NCBI GenBank assembly: GCA_034666705.1
Contig: JAXDLH010000106.1
Location: 1-8,632 of the forward strand
DNA: 8,632 nt
Direction of reading: 5' to 3'
DNA from: JAXDLH01 sp034666705
GTDB lineage: Bacteria > Chloroflexota > UBA6077 > SHYK01
A program made the position numbers and the translations under genes. Numbering within the stretch: the stretch's first letter is position 1; each line of letters begins with the position of its first letter. Under the pieces are notes generated by a model. It saw only the letters and a list, made by a program, of their open reading frames with translations, was not told where the DNA came from and did not search any database. Positions 1 to 6,193 of this stretch are shown here, piece by piece.

Positions 1-1
1 C

Positions 2-472
2 TCGGGTGTGCGGCGGAGGCAGGCAATGACCCGCTCGTTGCCCAGTGTGATGGACCTGCTGGCGTTGAGTCTCGCCGCCGGCATGGGGCTCGACCGGGCG
101 CTCCGCACGGTTTGCGAACATGTGTCCTCCCCGCTTACCGACGAGATTCGACACGTGCTGCGGGACGTCGATCTAGGCTTGAGCCGCCGCGATGCATTGG
201 TGCGGATGGCGGAGCGCGTCCCGCTGGCAGATGTGCGGGCGCTGACCGCCGCGATTATCCAATCCGAGGAGCTGAGTGCAAGCCTCGTCGCCACGATGCA
301 GACTGAAGCGCGCCGAATTCGACTGAGTCGCCGGCGCTCCGCCGAGGCTGATGCGCTTCGGGTTCCTATCAAGATGATGATCCCGATGGTGCTTTTGGTC
401 CTACCCGCACTGTTTCTTATCCTGATGGGTCCGGCCGCGTTGCAACTGGTGGGTGGCCTGTCCCGTGGATGA
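2..472 (+). CDS. tadC: TadC-like type II secretion F-family platform protein, 3' part
   Basis: C-terminal part (156 residues visible) of a GspF/TadC-family inner-membrane platform protein, which with TadB forms the base on which the TadA ATPase drives Flp pilus assembly. The frame is open to the left edge, so the GTG at 8 is internal and the true start lies outside the window. Visible features are the family's helical cytoplasmic segment (LPSVMDLLALSLAAGMGLD, then LGLSRRDALVRMAERV and DVRALTAAIIQSEELSASL), a basic stretch rich in Arg (ARRIRLSRRRSAEAD), and a C-terminal membrane segment around MMIPMVLLVLPALFLILMGP, the typical end of TadC. The stop overlaps the tadE start by ATGA at 469-472, implying co-translation. 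TadB is similar, but the position directly before tadE favours TadC. Family assignment is confident; the B/C distinction less so. Confidence 0.88.
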   Translation, partial: SGVRRRQAMTRSLPSVMDLLALSLAAGMGLDRALRTVCEHVSSPLTDEIRHVLRDVDLGLSRRDALVRMAERVPLADVRALTAAIIQSEELSASLVATMQTEARRIRLSRRRSAEADALRVPIKMMIPMVLLVLPALFLILMGPAALQLVGGLSRG

Positions 473-900
473 TCGTGTACACGTTCCGTGAGGCTCGCGC
501 GCCTGGCCGCACCTCCCACACGGGGAGGACCAGCCAGGCGATGCTCGAGTTCGCACTCGCCATCCCGATTCTCTTGCTCTTGATCATGGGCATCATGGAC
601 GGCGGCAGGTGGGTCATTGCCGAGACGACGCTTGTCAATGCAACGCGTGAAGCAGCGCGGTTCGCAGTCGTGCGCTACCCGAATGTCGACTGGAACACGG
701 GCGGGGCAAGCGCCGGCCGGAATGCGGCCGTTGGCCTGGCCGCTCAGGACCTTGGCATCGCGGTTAGCACTGAGATCTCCGGGCAGGATTCATACGTCGT
801 GGTACATGGCCAATACACGTTTCGCCCCATAACGCCCGGCCTTACCTGGCTCACCGCGCAAATACCGATGAACGCACAGACCAGAATGTTGGTCCAGTGA
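469..900 (+). CDS. tadE: TadE-like pseudopilin
   Basis: A 143-residue TadE-family minor pseudopilin, a membrane-anchored accessory subunit of the Tad pilus. It has a basic leader of about 22 residues, then the prepilin-like motif SQAMLEF and a hydrophobic helix (ALAIPILLLLIMGIMDGG). Glu27 sits at +5 if cleavage falls between Ser22 and Gln23, matching the E+5/F+6 rule for Tad prepilins processed by TadV. The usual Gly at -1 is Ser here. After the helix comes the family-typical stretch TLVNATREAARFAVVRYP, followed by a small beta-rich periplasmic part. The start is the ATG overlapping the tadC stop (ATGA); the internal ATG at 541 would delete the leader. The stop overlaps the next gene (TGATG). 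The family call is strong; processing is inferred. Confidence 0.9.
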   Translation: MIVYTFREARAPGRTSHTGRTSQAMLEFALAIPILLLLIMGIMDGGRWVIAETTLVNATREAARFAVVRYPNVDWNTGGASAGRNAAVGLAAQDLGIAVSTEISGQDSYVVVHGQYTFRPITPGLTWLTAQIPMNAQTRMLVQ

Positions 901-1397
901 TGATGCAGGACTCAGCGCTTCTCGAAGTCTTTCTCGCCCAGCGCCGAATCCGCGTCGAAGTCCCGCTGCAAGGCTTCGAGCGCGTCTCGGATCTCCTCAA
1001 CAGCCGAGCGCAGGAGCTGATCTCGGGCAGCATGCTGCTTGGAGCGGCGGATCTTCCTGGCGGCTCAACACAGGCCGGTGGGGAAGCGCGCGAAATCCTG
1101 ATACGCGTTGCGGACGCCCGGCTCGTTTGCCCCATCGTGGAGCCAAGTCATCCCGAGTCACGACGACGGGAGCGCATCAGACAGCGTGTGGTGCTCGAGA
1201 TCGACGAGTGGCAGGTAACGGGTGACGTGCACTTGCTCGATCGCGTCCCGTGGATCGACTTCCTCACCGCATATCGCAACCGCTTCCTGCCGATAACCAG
1301 CACGAGTGTCCGATTCGGGGTGCAGCCGACTACGGTGCAGTACGATGCGCTGCTGGTTAATGGTGCCCGGTTGAGTGCGCTCTACGAGGTGTCGTAA
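900..1397 (+). CDS. Hypothetical protein with two similar halves, in the tad operon
   Basis: Unrecognised 165-residue soluble protein with no signal peptide, membrane segment or cysteine-rich motif. The two halves look related. In the first, a segment VEVPLQGFERVSDLLNSRAQ is followed by LIRVADARLVCPIVE; in the second, VTGDVHLLDRVPWIDFLTAYRNRF-type sequence is followed by ALLVNGARLSALYEV. Each half thus pairs a strand-loop-helix containing F/L-x-RV..(D/I)-(L/F)L with a strand ending in ARL. The second half, with V-x-G-x-V-H-L and then RFLPIT, loosely recalls small beta-rich domains of unknown function (DUF6812-like), but I am not sure of that. The chosen ATG overlaps the tadE stop as TGATG; GTG 897 and ATG 903 are equally possible. 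Its position last in the tadC-tadE unit suggests a cytoplasmic accessory role in pilus assembly, by context only. Confidence 0.75.
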   Translation: MMQDSALLEVFLAQRRIRVEVPLQGFERVSDLLNSRAQELISGSMLLGAADLPGGSTQAGGEAREILIRVADARLVCPIVEPSHPESRRRERIRQRVVLEIDEWQVTGDVHLLDRVPWIDFLTAYRNRFLPITSTSVRFGVQPTTVQYDALLVNGARLSALYEVS

Positions 1398-1409
1398 CCA
1401 GCACGTTAC
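1394..1409. other. Short inverted repeat joining two convergent stop codons
   Basis: The arms GTAAC (1394-1398) and GTTAC (1405-1409) are perfect reverse complements around a 6-base loop. The TAA stop of the plus-strand gene and the TAA stop of the minus-strand tadG-like gene lie one in each arm. The stem is only 5 bp with no U-tract, so it is too weak to call a terminator. It is noted because the convergent genes are separated by only 8 bases. Confidence 0.25.
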
Positions 1410-2428
1410 TCGACGAGTCGAATGGCGCTGGGTCCCCAGCTTGGCCCGGCCACCTGCGTGTGTGAAGGTGGGTCGAGGACGTACGGGACAAACCAGCCCT
1501 GGATGCTGGCCGCCCCCACGTTCGCCATCGTGATCCGGACGCTCGCGAAGCCGATGATCTGCACGATGTCCGGCTGCCCTGTTCCACCGCTGGGGAGATA
1601 GGTGTCCCAGAGGGGCACCGTAGCGAGCATGTAGCGAACCCCGCTCGCATCGGTCAGCCCCTGGCGACGCACATTGTCGAGCAGCCCCGTTCGTACGTCA
1701 GTCGCAAAACCGCTCCCCGCGAGCACGATACGCGTGCCAATGCCAAGCTGCCCACTATCGTGACTGCCATCACTCCAATATTGCAGGTTCGTATGTGCGT
1801 CGCCGTACACCGGTCCTGGCAAGTATCCGGCGCCGGAATTCGCAGCACTCGCAAGATCCAGGAATGGTAGGTAGTTACCCACTCCATACGCGGAGCTTGC
1901 CACCTGCTGGTCGTAGAGATCGACGCTCGCACCGTTCTGAAACGACGCAAGCGGGAGCGCGATGGGGAGCACATGGGTCGCGCTGCCCGGGAACGCCACA
2001 CGCGCCGTTCGGGCCTGCGCCTGGGCGCTGGACTGGATCACACTCCCACCCAGGAAAGAGCCGAGAATTGTGGTGAAGGGACCCGTGAGCCCCACCCGGA
2101 CCCCGGCGGCCGCCGCGGGAATTGGCCCTCCACCTCCGGCCGCGCCCAAGCTCGCGCCACCCGCATCGACGTACGTCACCTGAATCTGCCGAGTTCCACC
2201 CACGTCAGCGCCGTTCTGGAGGGCAAAGGACACCGCGGCCTGATATGCGACGCTATCCCGGAGTGAGCCGCTCGTCTGTTCCTGCAAGACTTGCCAGGCA
2301 GCGGCGAGCGCGGCGGCGTCGGCCGCGTTTTGCAGGCCGCGCCGTTCGGAGAGGAAGAACCCAACATTGATGACCAGCGCCGTAAACGCCAGCACCGCAG
2401 ACAGAGCCAGGGCAGCGACCACCAGCAC
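1406..2428 (-). CDS. tadG: TadG-like (TadE/G family) pilus assembly protein
   Basis: Membrane-anchored Tad pilus protein of the TadE/G-like family (340 residues from this start). A hydrophobic N-terminal helix (LVVAALALSAVLAFTALVIN) is followed at once by the family hallmark SERRGLQNAADAAALAAAW. The rest is a large, Gly/Ala/Ser-rich extracytoplasmic part without cysteines. It ends with the pattern IGFASVRITMANV...IQGWFVPYV, which resembles TadG-like proteins of Chloroflexota and Actinobacteria. No von Willebrand A metal site, as in proteobacterial TadG, is evident. The start is uncertain. The GTG used here is the only canonical start that does not overlap the divergent gene, but the conserved Gly-Gln found before the helix in this family lies just upstream, in frame. 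The frame stays open to GTG 2587 and ATG 2629, both inside the neighbour's coding region. CTG at 2503 or 2497 would keep Gly-Gln without overlap. Confidence 0.85.
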   Translation of the reverse strand: MLVVAALALSAVLAFTALVINVGFFLSERRGLQNAADAAALAAAWQVLQEQTSGSLRDSVAYQAAVSFALQNGADVGGTRQIQVTYVDAGGASLGAAGGGGPIPAAAAGVRVGLTGPFTTILGSFLGGSVIQSSAQAQARTARVAFPGSATHVLPIALPLASFQNGASVDLYDQQVASSAYGVGNYLPFLDLASAANSGAGYLPGPVYGDAHTNLQYWSDGSHDSGQLGIGTRIVLAGSGFATDVRTGLLDNVRRQGLTDASGVRYMLATVPLWDTYLPSGGTGQPDIVQIIGFASVRITMANVGAASIQGWFVPYVLDPPSHTQVAGPSWGPSAIRLVE

Positions 2429-2477
2429 CTGCCCGGAAGCACCAGATTGCCACGCGAGCCGCGTGCGAGATGGCGCC

Positions 2478-2486
2478 TGGTATATG
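2478..2486 (+). promoter_or_regulatory. Possible extended -10 for the cpaB-like gene
   Basis: TG-G-TATATG fits an extended -10 (TGn followed by 4 of 6 matches to TATAAT) in an otherwise GC-rich intergenic stretch, about 50 bases before the cpaB-like ATG. No good -35 is seen, as is common with extended -10 promoters. Based on pattern alone. Confidence 0.28.
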
Positions 2487-2487
2487 C

Positions 2488-2496
2488 TTGATAGCA
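2488..2496 (-). promoter_or_regulatory. Possible extended -10 for the tadG-like gene
   Basis: On the minus strand, TG-C-TATCAA (TGn plus 4 of 6 matches to TATAAT) lies immediately beside the plus-strand candidate. Transcription would begin near 2481 and leave a leader of about 50 bases before GTG 2428. If real, it supports the short start for the tadG-like gene. Based on pattern alone. Confidence 0.25.
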
Positions 2497-2517
2497 GTTG
2501 CAGGACCGCAGCCGCAT

Positions 2518-2523
2518 GGAGGG
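2518..2523 (+). promoter_or_regulatory. Ribosome binding site that selects ATG 2536
   Basis: GGAGGG lies 12 bases before ATG 2536. The spacing is slightly long, but this is the only Shine-Dalgarno-like match in the region. It favours ATG 2536 over the in-frame ATG at 2470, which has no such site and would add 22 residues without any recognisable feature. Confidence 0.55.
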
Positions 2524-2535
2524 TTACCGGCGCTG

Positions 2536-3075
2536 ATGGGCATTCTGTTTTCGCACCCGCAAGCGGAGCGCCTCGTCCGTCGAGCACCGTTCCGGCTGGC
2601 TGCGTCAATCGCGGCCGGACTCTTCGCATTTCTCCTCGCCTATGCTCTGCTCAACGCATTGCTCGGCGAGCAACCGGTCGAGTCGCCAGAGGCTTCTACG
2701 AACAGCGCCTCGGGTGGCAACACGTCTGAGAGCACGTCGGGCAGCCTGTCGCTCGCGGCCCGCCTGCCCGCGGGCAGTGTGGCATTCGCGTTACCCACGG
2801 GAACCCAGGACTCCCTCTTTGGCAGCGCCCGGGTTGGTGACCGACTTGACGTCATCGCCCCCGTGCCAGGGCAAGATAGCGCCCCAGCCACTGCCGCGGT
2901 GATGGTCCGAGGCGCAACATTTCTCGGTCGGAGCACAGGTCCAGGCAACGTCATCCTTGTACAGGTCAGCCCGGAAGAGGGCGTAGTGCTAGGCCATCTG
3001 GTCCAGAGTGGGACGCGACTGACGTACGCATTGTGGTCTGCGACGGGAGCGCCAGCGCCGCCAGCACAACCCTGA
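2536..3075 (+). CDS. cpaB: CpaB/RcpC-like Flp pilus assembly protein, short form
   Basis: A 179-residue single-pass membrane protein resembling the RcpC/CpaB C-terminal domain; CpaB/RcpC is a periplasmic Tad accessory protein often linked to the secretin. A cytoplasmic basic stretch (RLVRRAPFR) precedes a membrane helix at about residues 19-42. Next comes a Ser/Thr/Glu/Gly-rich linker (about 45-72), then the RcpC-like core: LPAGSVAFALPTG, VGDRLDVIAPVPG, a strand around ATFLGRS, and VILVQVSPEEGVVLGHLVQS with LTYALW. The last of these is the typical end of RcpC domains. Usual CpaB proteins are about 250-300 residues and carry an N-terminal SAF domain between helix and core; here no room exists for a full one. 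The tail is Pro/Ala-rich. The gene stands alone on its strand, divergent from the tadG-like gene and convergent with cpaE. Confidence 0.8.
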   Translation: MGILFSHPQAERLVRRAPFRLAASIAAGLFAFLLAYALLNALLGEQPVESPEASTNSASGGNTSESTSGSLSLAARLPAGSVAFALPTGTQDSLFGSARVGDRLDVIAPVPGQDSAPATAAVMVRGATFLGRSTGPGNVILVQVSPEEGVVLGHLVQSGTRLTYALWSATGAPAPPAQP

Positions 3076-3103
3076 ACGTCACGCACGGTCTCCCCAATCT
3101 CGG

Positions 3104-4303
3104 CTAACCTGTGGCACTCGGGACCCGATCGGTCAGCAAGCGAACGCGATCGCCCACGAGCGCTAGCGCCTTCCCGTACGCGGAGCGCGGCTGGGACAGG
3201 ATCAGCGGCTGCCCGTCGTTGATCGATCGTGAGAGCGCTGTCCCCACACTCGGGATTTGCAGCACCCGTCGCGTACCAAGCACGGTTGAGATGTCATCCA
3301 TCGTGAGCCCGGCAAGGCTGTTCGCACGATTCAGCACAAAGCAGATGTGATCCTCGGGATAGCCCAACGTTCCCGCGACTTCGATAAAGTGGCGCGTATC
3401 GCGCAGTGGTCCCAGGTCCGGAATGAGCACGACGACGTAGACGTCGGCAAGATCCAGGACCGCGAGCATGCGCTCGTCGTACGATGCCTGCGTATCGATG
3501 ATCACGTGATCGTAGGTGTTGGCGAGGACGCTGAGGATGCTGCGGATATGCCGATCGAAAATCACGTCGGCGTGCTCCGGCCTGGGGGGGCGTGCCAGTA
3601 CGTGGACGCCGCTCGAGTGCTTGCACACGACCTGATCGACGAGCGAGCTGTCCAGGCTATCGATATTGGGCAGCAGATCGAGGATCGTGTGCTCGGCTGG
3701 CAGATCGAGATGGACGTTGACGTCGCCGAAATGGAGATCCGCATCGAAGATGATGACCGATTGCTGGGTGGTCTGCCGCATCCACAGGGCGAGGTTTACT
3801 GCCAGGCTGGTCTTTCCGATCCCGCCCTTGCCTCCGAAAACAACCACGCGTTTCCCCAATCTAGGTGGGGCGCTCGATCGGGAGGAGGTGACGACCTCCC
3901 CCACATCCGTCCGGCGCGTCCGGCCACGATCGTATGCGTCGCGCATGGTCTGCAGCAGTTGAGCGCCGTCGCCGAACGGTTTCAGGACGTACCCTTGAGC
4001 GCCTGCAGCCATCGCCCGCTGCAGGAAGTCAACGCGCTCTTCGGACGTGACCATGATCACGGCGCCGTTCGGCGACTTGTTGGAGATCAACCAGGTTGCC
4101 TGAATGCCATCCATGTCCGGCATGTGCACGTCCATCAGGATGATGTCCGGTTGCAGCTCCAGCGCTCGGCGCAGGCCTTCATGACCAGTTTCGGCGGTAT
4201 CGACGAGCTCCATATCGGGTTGGGCCTCGACCAGCCCAACCATAGCCCGCCGCATTACGGCACTGTCGTCCACCACCAGGACGCGAATCCGCGTCTCGTT
4301 CAC
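3104..4303 (-). CDS. cpaE: CpaE/TadZ-like pilus localisation ATPase with intact N-terminal receiver
   Basis: A 399-residue fusion of a response-regulator receiver (about 1-125) and a ParA/MinD-type ATPase (about 150-390). CpaE/TadZ proteins mark the cell site where the Tad pilus is built. The receiver looks fully functional: Asp12/Asp13, phosphoacceptor Asp58 in ILMDVHMPDMDG, Thr86 and Lys108 (LKPF). The ATPase has the deviant Walker A GGKGGIGKTS with signature Lys159 and Lys164, a Walker A' region FDADLHFGDVN with Asp187/Asp189, and Walker B YDHVIID ending at Asp270. Many TadZ receivers are described as atypical and lack the Asp, so an intact one is notable. The GTG start overlaps the upstream stop (GTGA) and has a strong GGAGGA site. 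As the last gene of the che operon it is a likely phospho-output target (inference). Confidence 0.93.
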   Translation of the reverse strand: MNETRIRVLVVDDSAVMRRAMVGLVEAQPDMELVDTAETGHEGLRRALELQPDIILMDVHMPDMDGIQATWLISNKSPNGAVIMVTSEERVDFLQRAMAAGAQGYVLKPFGDGAQLLQTMRDAYDRGRTRRTDVGEVVTSSRSSAPPRLGKRVVVFGGKGGIGKTSLAVNLALWMRQTTQQSVIIFDADLHFGDVNVHLDLPAEHTILDLLPNIDSLDSSLVDQVVCKHSSGVHVLARPPRPEHADVIFDRHIRSILSVLANTYDHVIIDTQASYDERMLAVLDLADVYVVVLIPDLGPLRDTRHFIEVAGTLGYPEDHICFVLNRANSLAGLTMDDISTVLGTRRVLQIPSVGTALSRSINDGQPLILSQPRSAYGKALALVGDRVRLLTDRVPSATG

Positions 4304-5112
4304 ATCGTCCTCCGTTGCGCGACCGACTGGGCCGCCTCGACGAGCCGCTGGCGGCCCAGCGAGCCCTTGCGAATCAACTCGTCGACTCCGAGCTCAGCCG
4401 CACGTTGCCGATCAGCGGCGCGTTCGCTGCTCGTCATGATGATGATCGGCAGATGTTGCGCAGACGGTGCGGCGCGCAGCGCCCGGGCGAGATCAAGGCC
4501 ACCCATACCGGGAATCTCAATGCCGCTCACGACGAGATCGTACACGCCTGCGAGCGCACGTGTGAGCGCCTCCAGTCCATCCCCGACTGAATCCACCTCG
4601 AAGCCCGCGTCTGTCAACAGCATCTCCTCGAGCATGCGCACCGTTGGCGAGTCCTCGACCAATAATGCCCTCGGGCCGGTGCCAATGGTACGAGGGACCA
4701 CCACTGGCGGCGCGGGGCGCGGCGATGGCTGGCTGAGTGAGACGGCCAACTCGCCGAGCGTCTGGATCAGTCGCGCAACCGCGACCTCGTCATCGCTTCG
4801 CCCCTCCGAGGCTAGTTGAAGCTTGAGCACGTCGACGGCAGAAAAGAGGAGGTCGGCAACGTCTCCGTTGAGCTGTTGATGGCCATCGCGGAGCACACCC
4901 AACACGTCCTCGATCGCATGCGCGAGATCGCGCATGAGAAGGACCCCAACCATGGCGGCGCCACCTTTGATCGTATGCGCGGACAGGAACATCCGCCGCA
5001 CGGCATCCTGGCTCGCAGGGTCACGCTCGAGCTTGATCAGCTCGGCGTCGAGCGCACGCAGATGCTCATCGGCTTCTTGGCGGAACTCATCCCACAGAAC
5101 CGCGTTATCCAT
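4300..5112 (-). CDS. HPt domain fused to degenerate receiver (mini-CheA-like)
   Basis: A 270-residue protein with a CheA-type HPt domain (about 1-120), a Pro-rich linker (about 127-143) and a C-terminal receiver fold (about 147-265). The HPt motif AHTIKGGAAMVG carries the phosphorylatable His46 with a normal K-G-G context. The receiver retains the acidic pair Glu153/Asp154, Thr227 and Lys249 (LIRKGS). The phosphoacceptor position reads YDLVVSGIEIPGMGG, with Gly197 (codon GGC at 4524-4522) in place of Asp, so it should not accept phosphate. There is no kinase, dimerisation or CheW domain. The layout resembles CheA with its core removed, and the receiver looks similar to that of the neighbouring CheA. 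The ATG overlaps cheB by 8 bases. Possible roles are phosphate relay, sink or scaffold. The domain calls are firm; the function is inferred. Confidence 0.9.
   Translation of the reverse strand: MDNAVLWDEFRQEADEHLRALDAELIKLERDPASQDAVRRMFLSAHTIKGGAAMVGVLLMRDLAHAIEDVLGVLRDGHQQLNGDVADLLFSAVDVLKLQLASEGRSDDEVAVARLIQTLGELAVSLSQPSPRPAPPVVVPRTIGTGPRALLVEDSPTVRMLEEMLLTDAGFEVDSVGDGLEALTRALAGVYDLVVSGIEIPGMGGLDLARALRAAPSAQHLPIIIMTSSERAADRQRAAELGVDELIRKGSLGRQRLVEAAQSVAQRRTM
4308..4313 (-). promoter_or_regulatory. Strong ribosome binding site for cpaE
   Basis: GGAGGA on the minus strand ends 4 bases before the GTG at 4303, inside the 3' end of the HPt-receiver gene. It is the best Shine-Dalgarno match among the overlapping junctions of this operon. 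cpaE is therefore probably well translated in its own right as well as by coupling, and the site supports the GTG start. Confidence 0.65.
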
Positions 5113-6193
5113 CAGGACGCTCAGACTTGCCGGTCACGACCAGCTCGATCAATAGACGACCGATATCGTCCGGCGGCAACACGTGGTCCACTACGCCCAG
5201 GCCGATTGCAACGGCGGGCATGCCGAATACAACGGAACTGGCTTCATCCTGCGCAATAGTCGTCGCGCCAACGCGCTTCATATCCCGGAGTCCGGCCGCA
5301 CCGTCGTCTCCCATGCCCGTGAGCAGGATTCCCACCGCAGCCGCGCCATACTGGCGAGCCACCGATTGAAACAGCACAGTGGCCGATGGACGGTGGCCCG
5401 AAACCGGCGGTTCATTCGTAAGGGTGAGTTCGCCACCGCGAACGGTGAGGTGTCGGTTGGAATCGGCAATGACGATCCCAGATCGGGGCAGGATCCGACC
5501 CGGCTCGGCGACTTCCACAGGGAGCGCACACTGCGACCGCAGCCACTCAATCAGGCTCACGACGAACCCGGGCGCAATGTGCTGGACGACGACCACCGGT
5601 ACCGGGAAATCGCTCGGGAGCATCCCCAGGACCTCGAGTAAGACCTGCGGCCCCCCGGTCGAGGCGCCAATCGCGACGAGCTGTGGTGCCGACGTCGTAC
5701 GAGATCTCACGCCTGACCACGTGGCATCTTCATCCGTGCGCAGGCGATCGTGGAGTCGGTGTCGCACGACCTTGATCGCTGCCATACGCTTAACCGTTCG
5801 CACGAGCTCGCGCTGGGCAGGAAGATCGTGCCCGACACTTCCCGGCTTCTTGATGATGGTGAGGATTCCGGCTTCGATTGCCTGAAGAGCCAGTTGCTCA
5901 CTATCGCAAGCCACGCTCGCGGTCACCATTACGATCGGAGTGGGTGTCTCCTCCATGATCCGCTTACTCGCCTCTACCCCGTCCATGATTGGCATGCGCA
6001 AATCAATCGTAATCACATCAGGCTTGAGGCGGGCCGCGGCGCGAATCGCATCTCGCCCATTGGTGGCGAAGCCAATGACCACCAGATCCGGATCGTCGCC
6101 GAGCATACCGGCGATCGCCGCGCGGTGCAGCGCCGAGTCGTCGACGATCAGCACGCGGTACTGCCGGCGCTGGACCGTTGCGGAGGGTGTCAC
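5105..6193 (-). CDS. cheB: CheB chemoreceptor glutamate methylesterase/deamidase
   Basis: A 362-residue CheB of normal length and domain order. It removes methyl groups from (and deamidates) chemoreceptor signalling helices when phosphorylated by CheA, giving sensory adaptation. The receiver (about 11-125) has Asp18/Asp19, phosphoacceptor Asp64 (ITIDLRMPIMDG), Thr91 and Lys115. After a linker of about 40 residues, the methylesterase domain (about 168-350) shows the catalytic triad: Ser178 in GASTGG, His205 in VQHIAPGF, and Asp297 in TGMGDDGAAG. All key residues are present. It starts at a GTG overlapping the cheA stop (GTGA at 6193-6190) with no clear Shine-Dalgarno, so translation is probably coupled to cheA. 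Its presence implies methylated chemoreceptors and a CheR, neither of which is in the window. Similar CheB paralogs (WspF, FrzG) serve non-flagellar systems. Confidence 0.96.
   Translation of the reverse strand: MTPSATVQRRQYRVLIVDDSALHRAAIAGMLGDDPDLVVIGFATNGRDAIRAAARLKPDVITIDLRMPIMDGVEASKRIMEETPTPIVMVTASVACDSEQLALQAIEAGILTIIKKPGSVGHDLPAQRELVRTVKRMAAIKVVRHRLHDRLRTDEDATWSGVRSRTTSAPQLVAIGASTGGPQVLLEVLGMLPSDFPVPVVVVQHIAPGFVVSLIEWLRSQCALPVEVAEPGRILPRSGIVIADSNRHLTVRGGELTLTNEPPVSGHRPSATVLFQSVARQYGAAAVGILLTGMGDDGAAGLRDMKRVGATTIAQDEASSVVFGMPAVAIGLGVVDHVLPPDDIGRLLIELVVTGKSERPDG

Noticed and set aside
8..8. GTG at 8 as the start of the TadC-like gene
   Set aside because: The visible part is only the C-terminal portion of the family and the frame is open to the left edge, so the start is outside.
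2470..2535. N-terminal extension of the cpaB-like protein from ATG 2470
   Set aside because: It has no ribosome binding site, would cover the candidate promoter, and adds residues without family similarity. ATG 2536 has a GGAGGG site.
3076..3103. Bidirectional terminator between the convergent cpaB-like and cpaE genes
   Set aside because: The 28-base gap shows no stable hairpin or U-tract.
3347..4819. A 490-codon plus-strand open frame antisense to cpaE and the HPt-receiver gene
   Set aside because: Its translation shows no recognisable domain, while the minus strand encodes clear receiver, Walker and HPt motifs over the same bases. Long antisense frames are common in GC-rich DNA.
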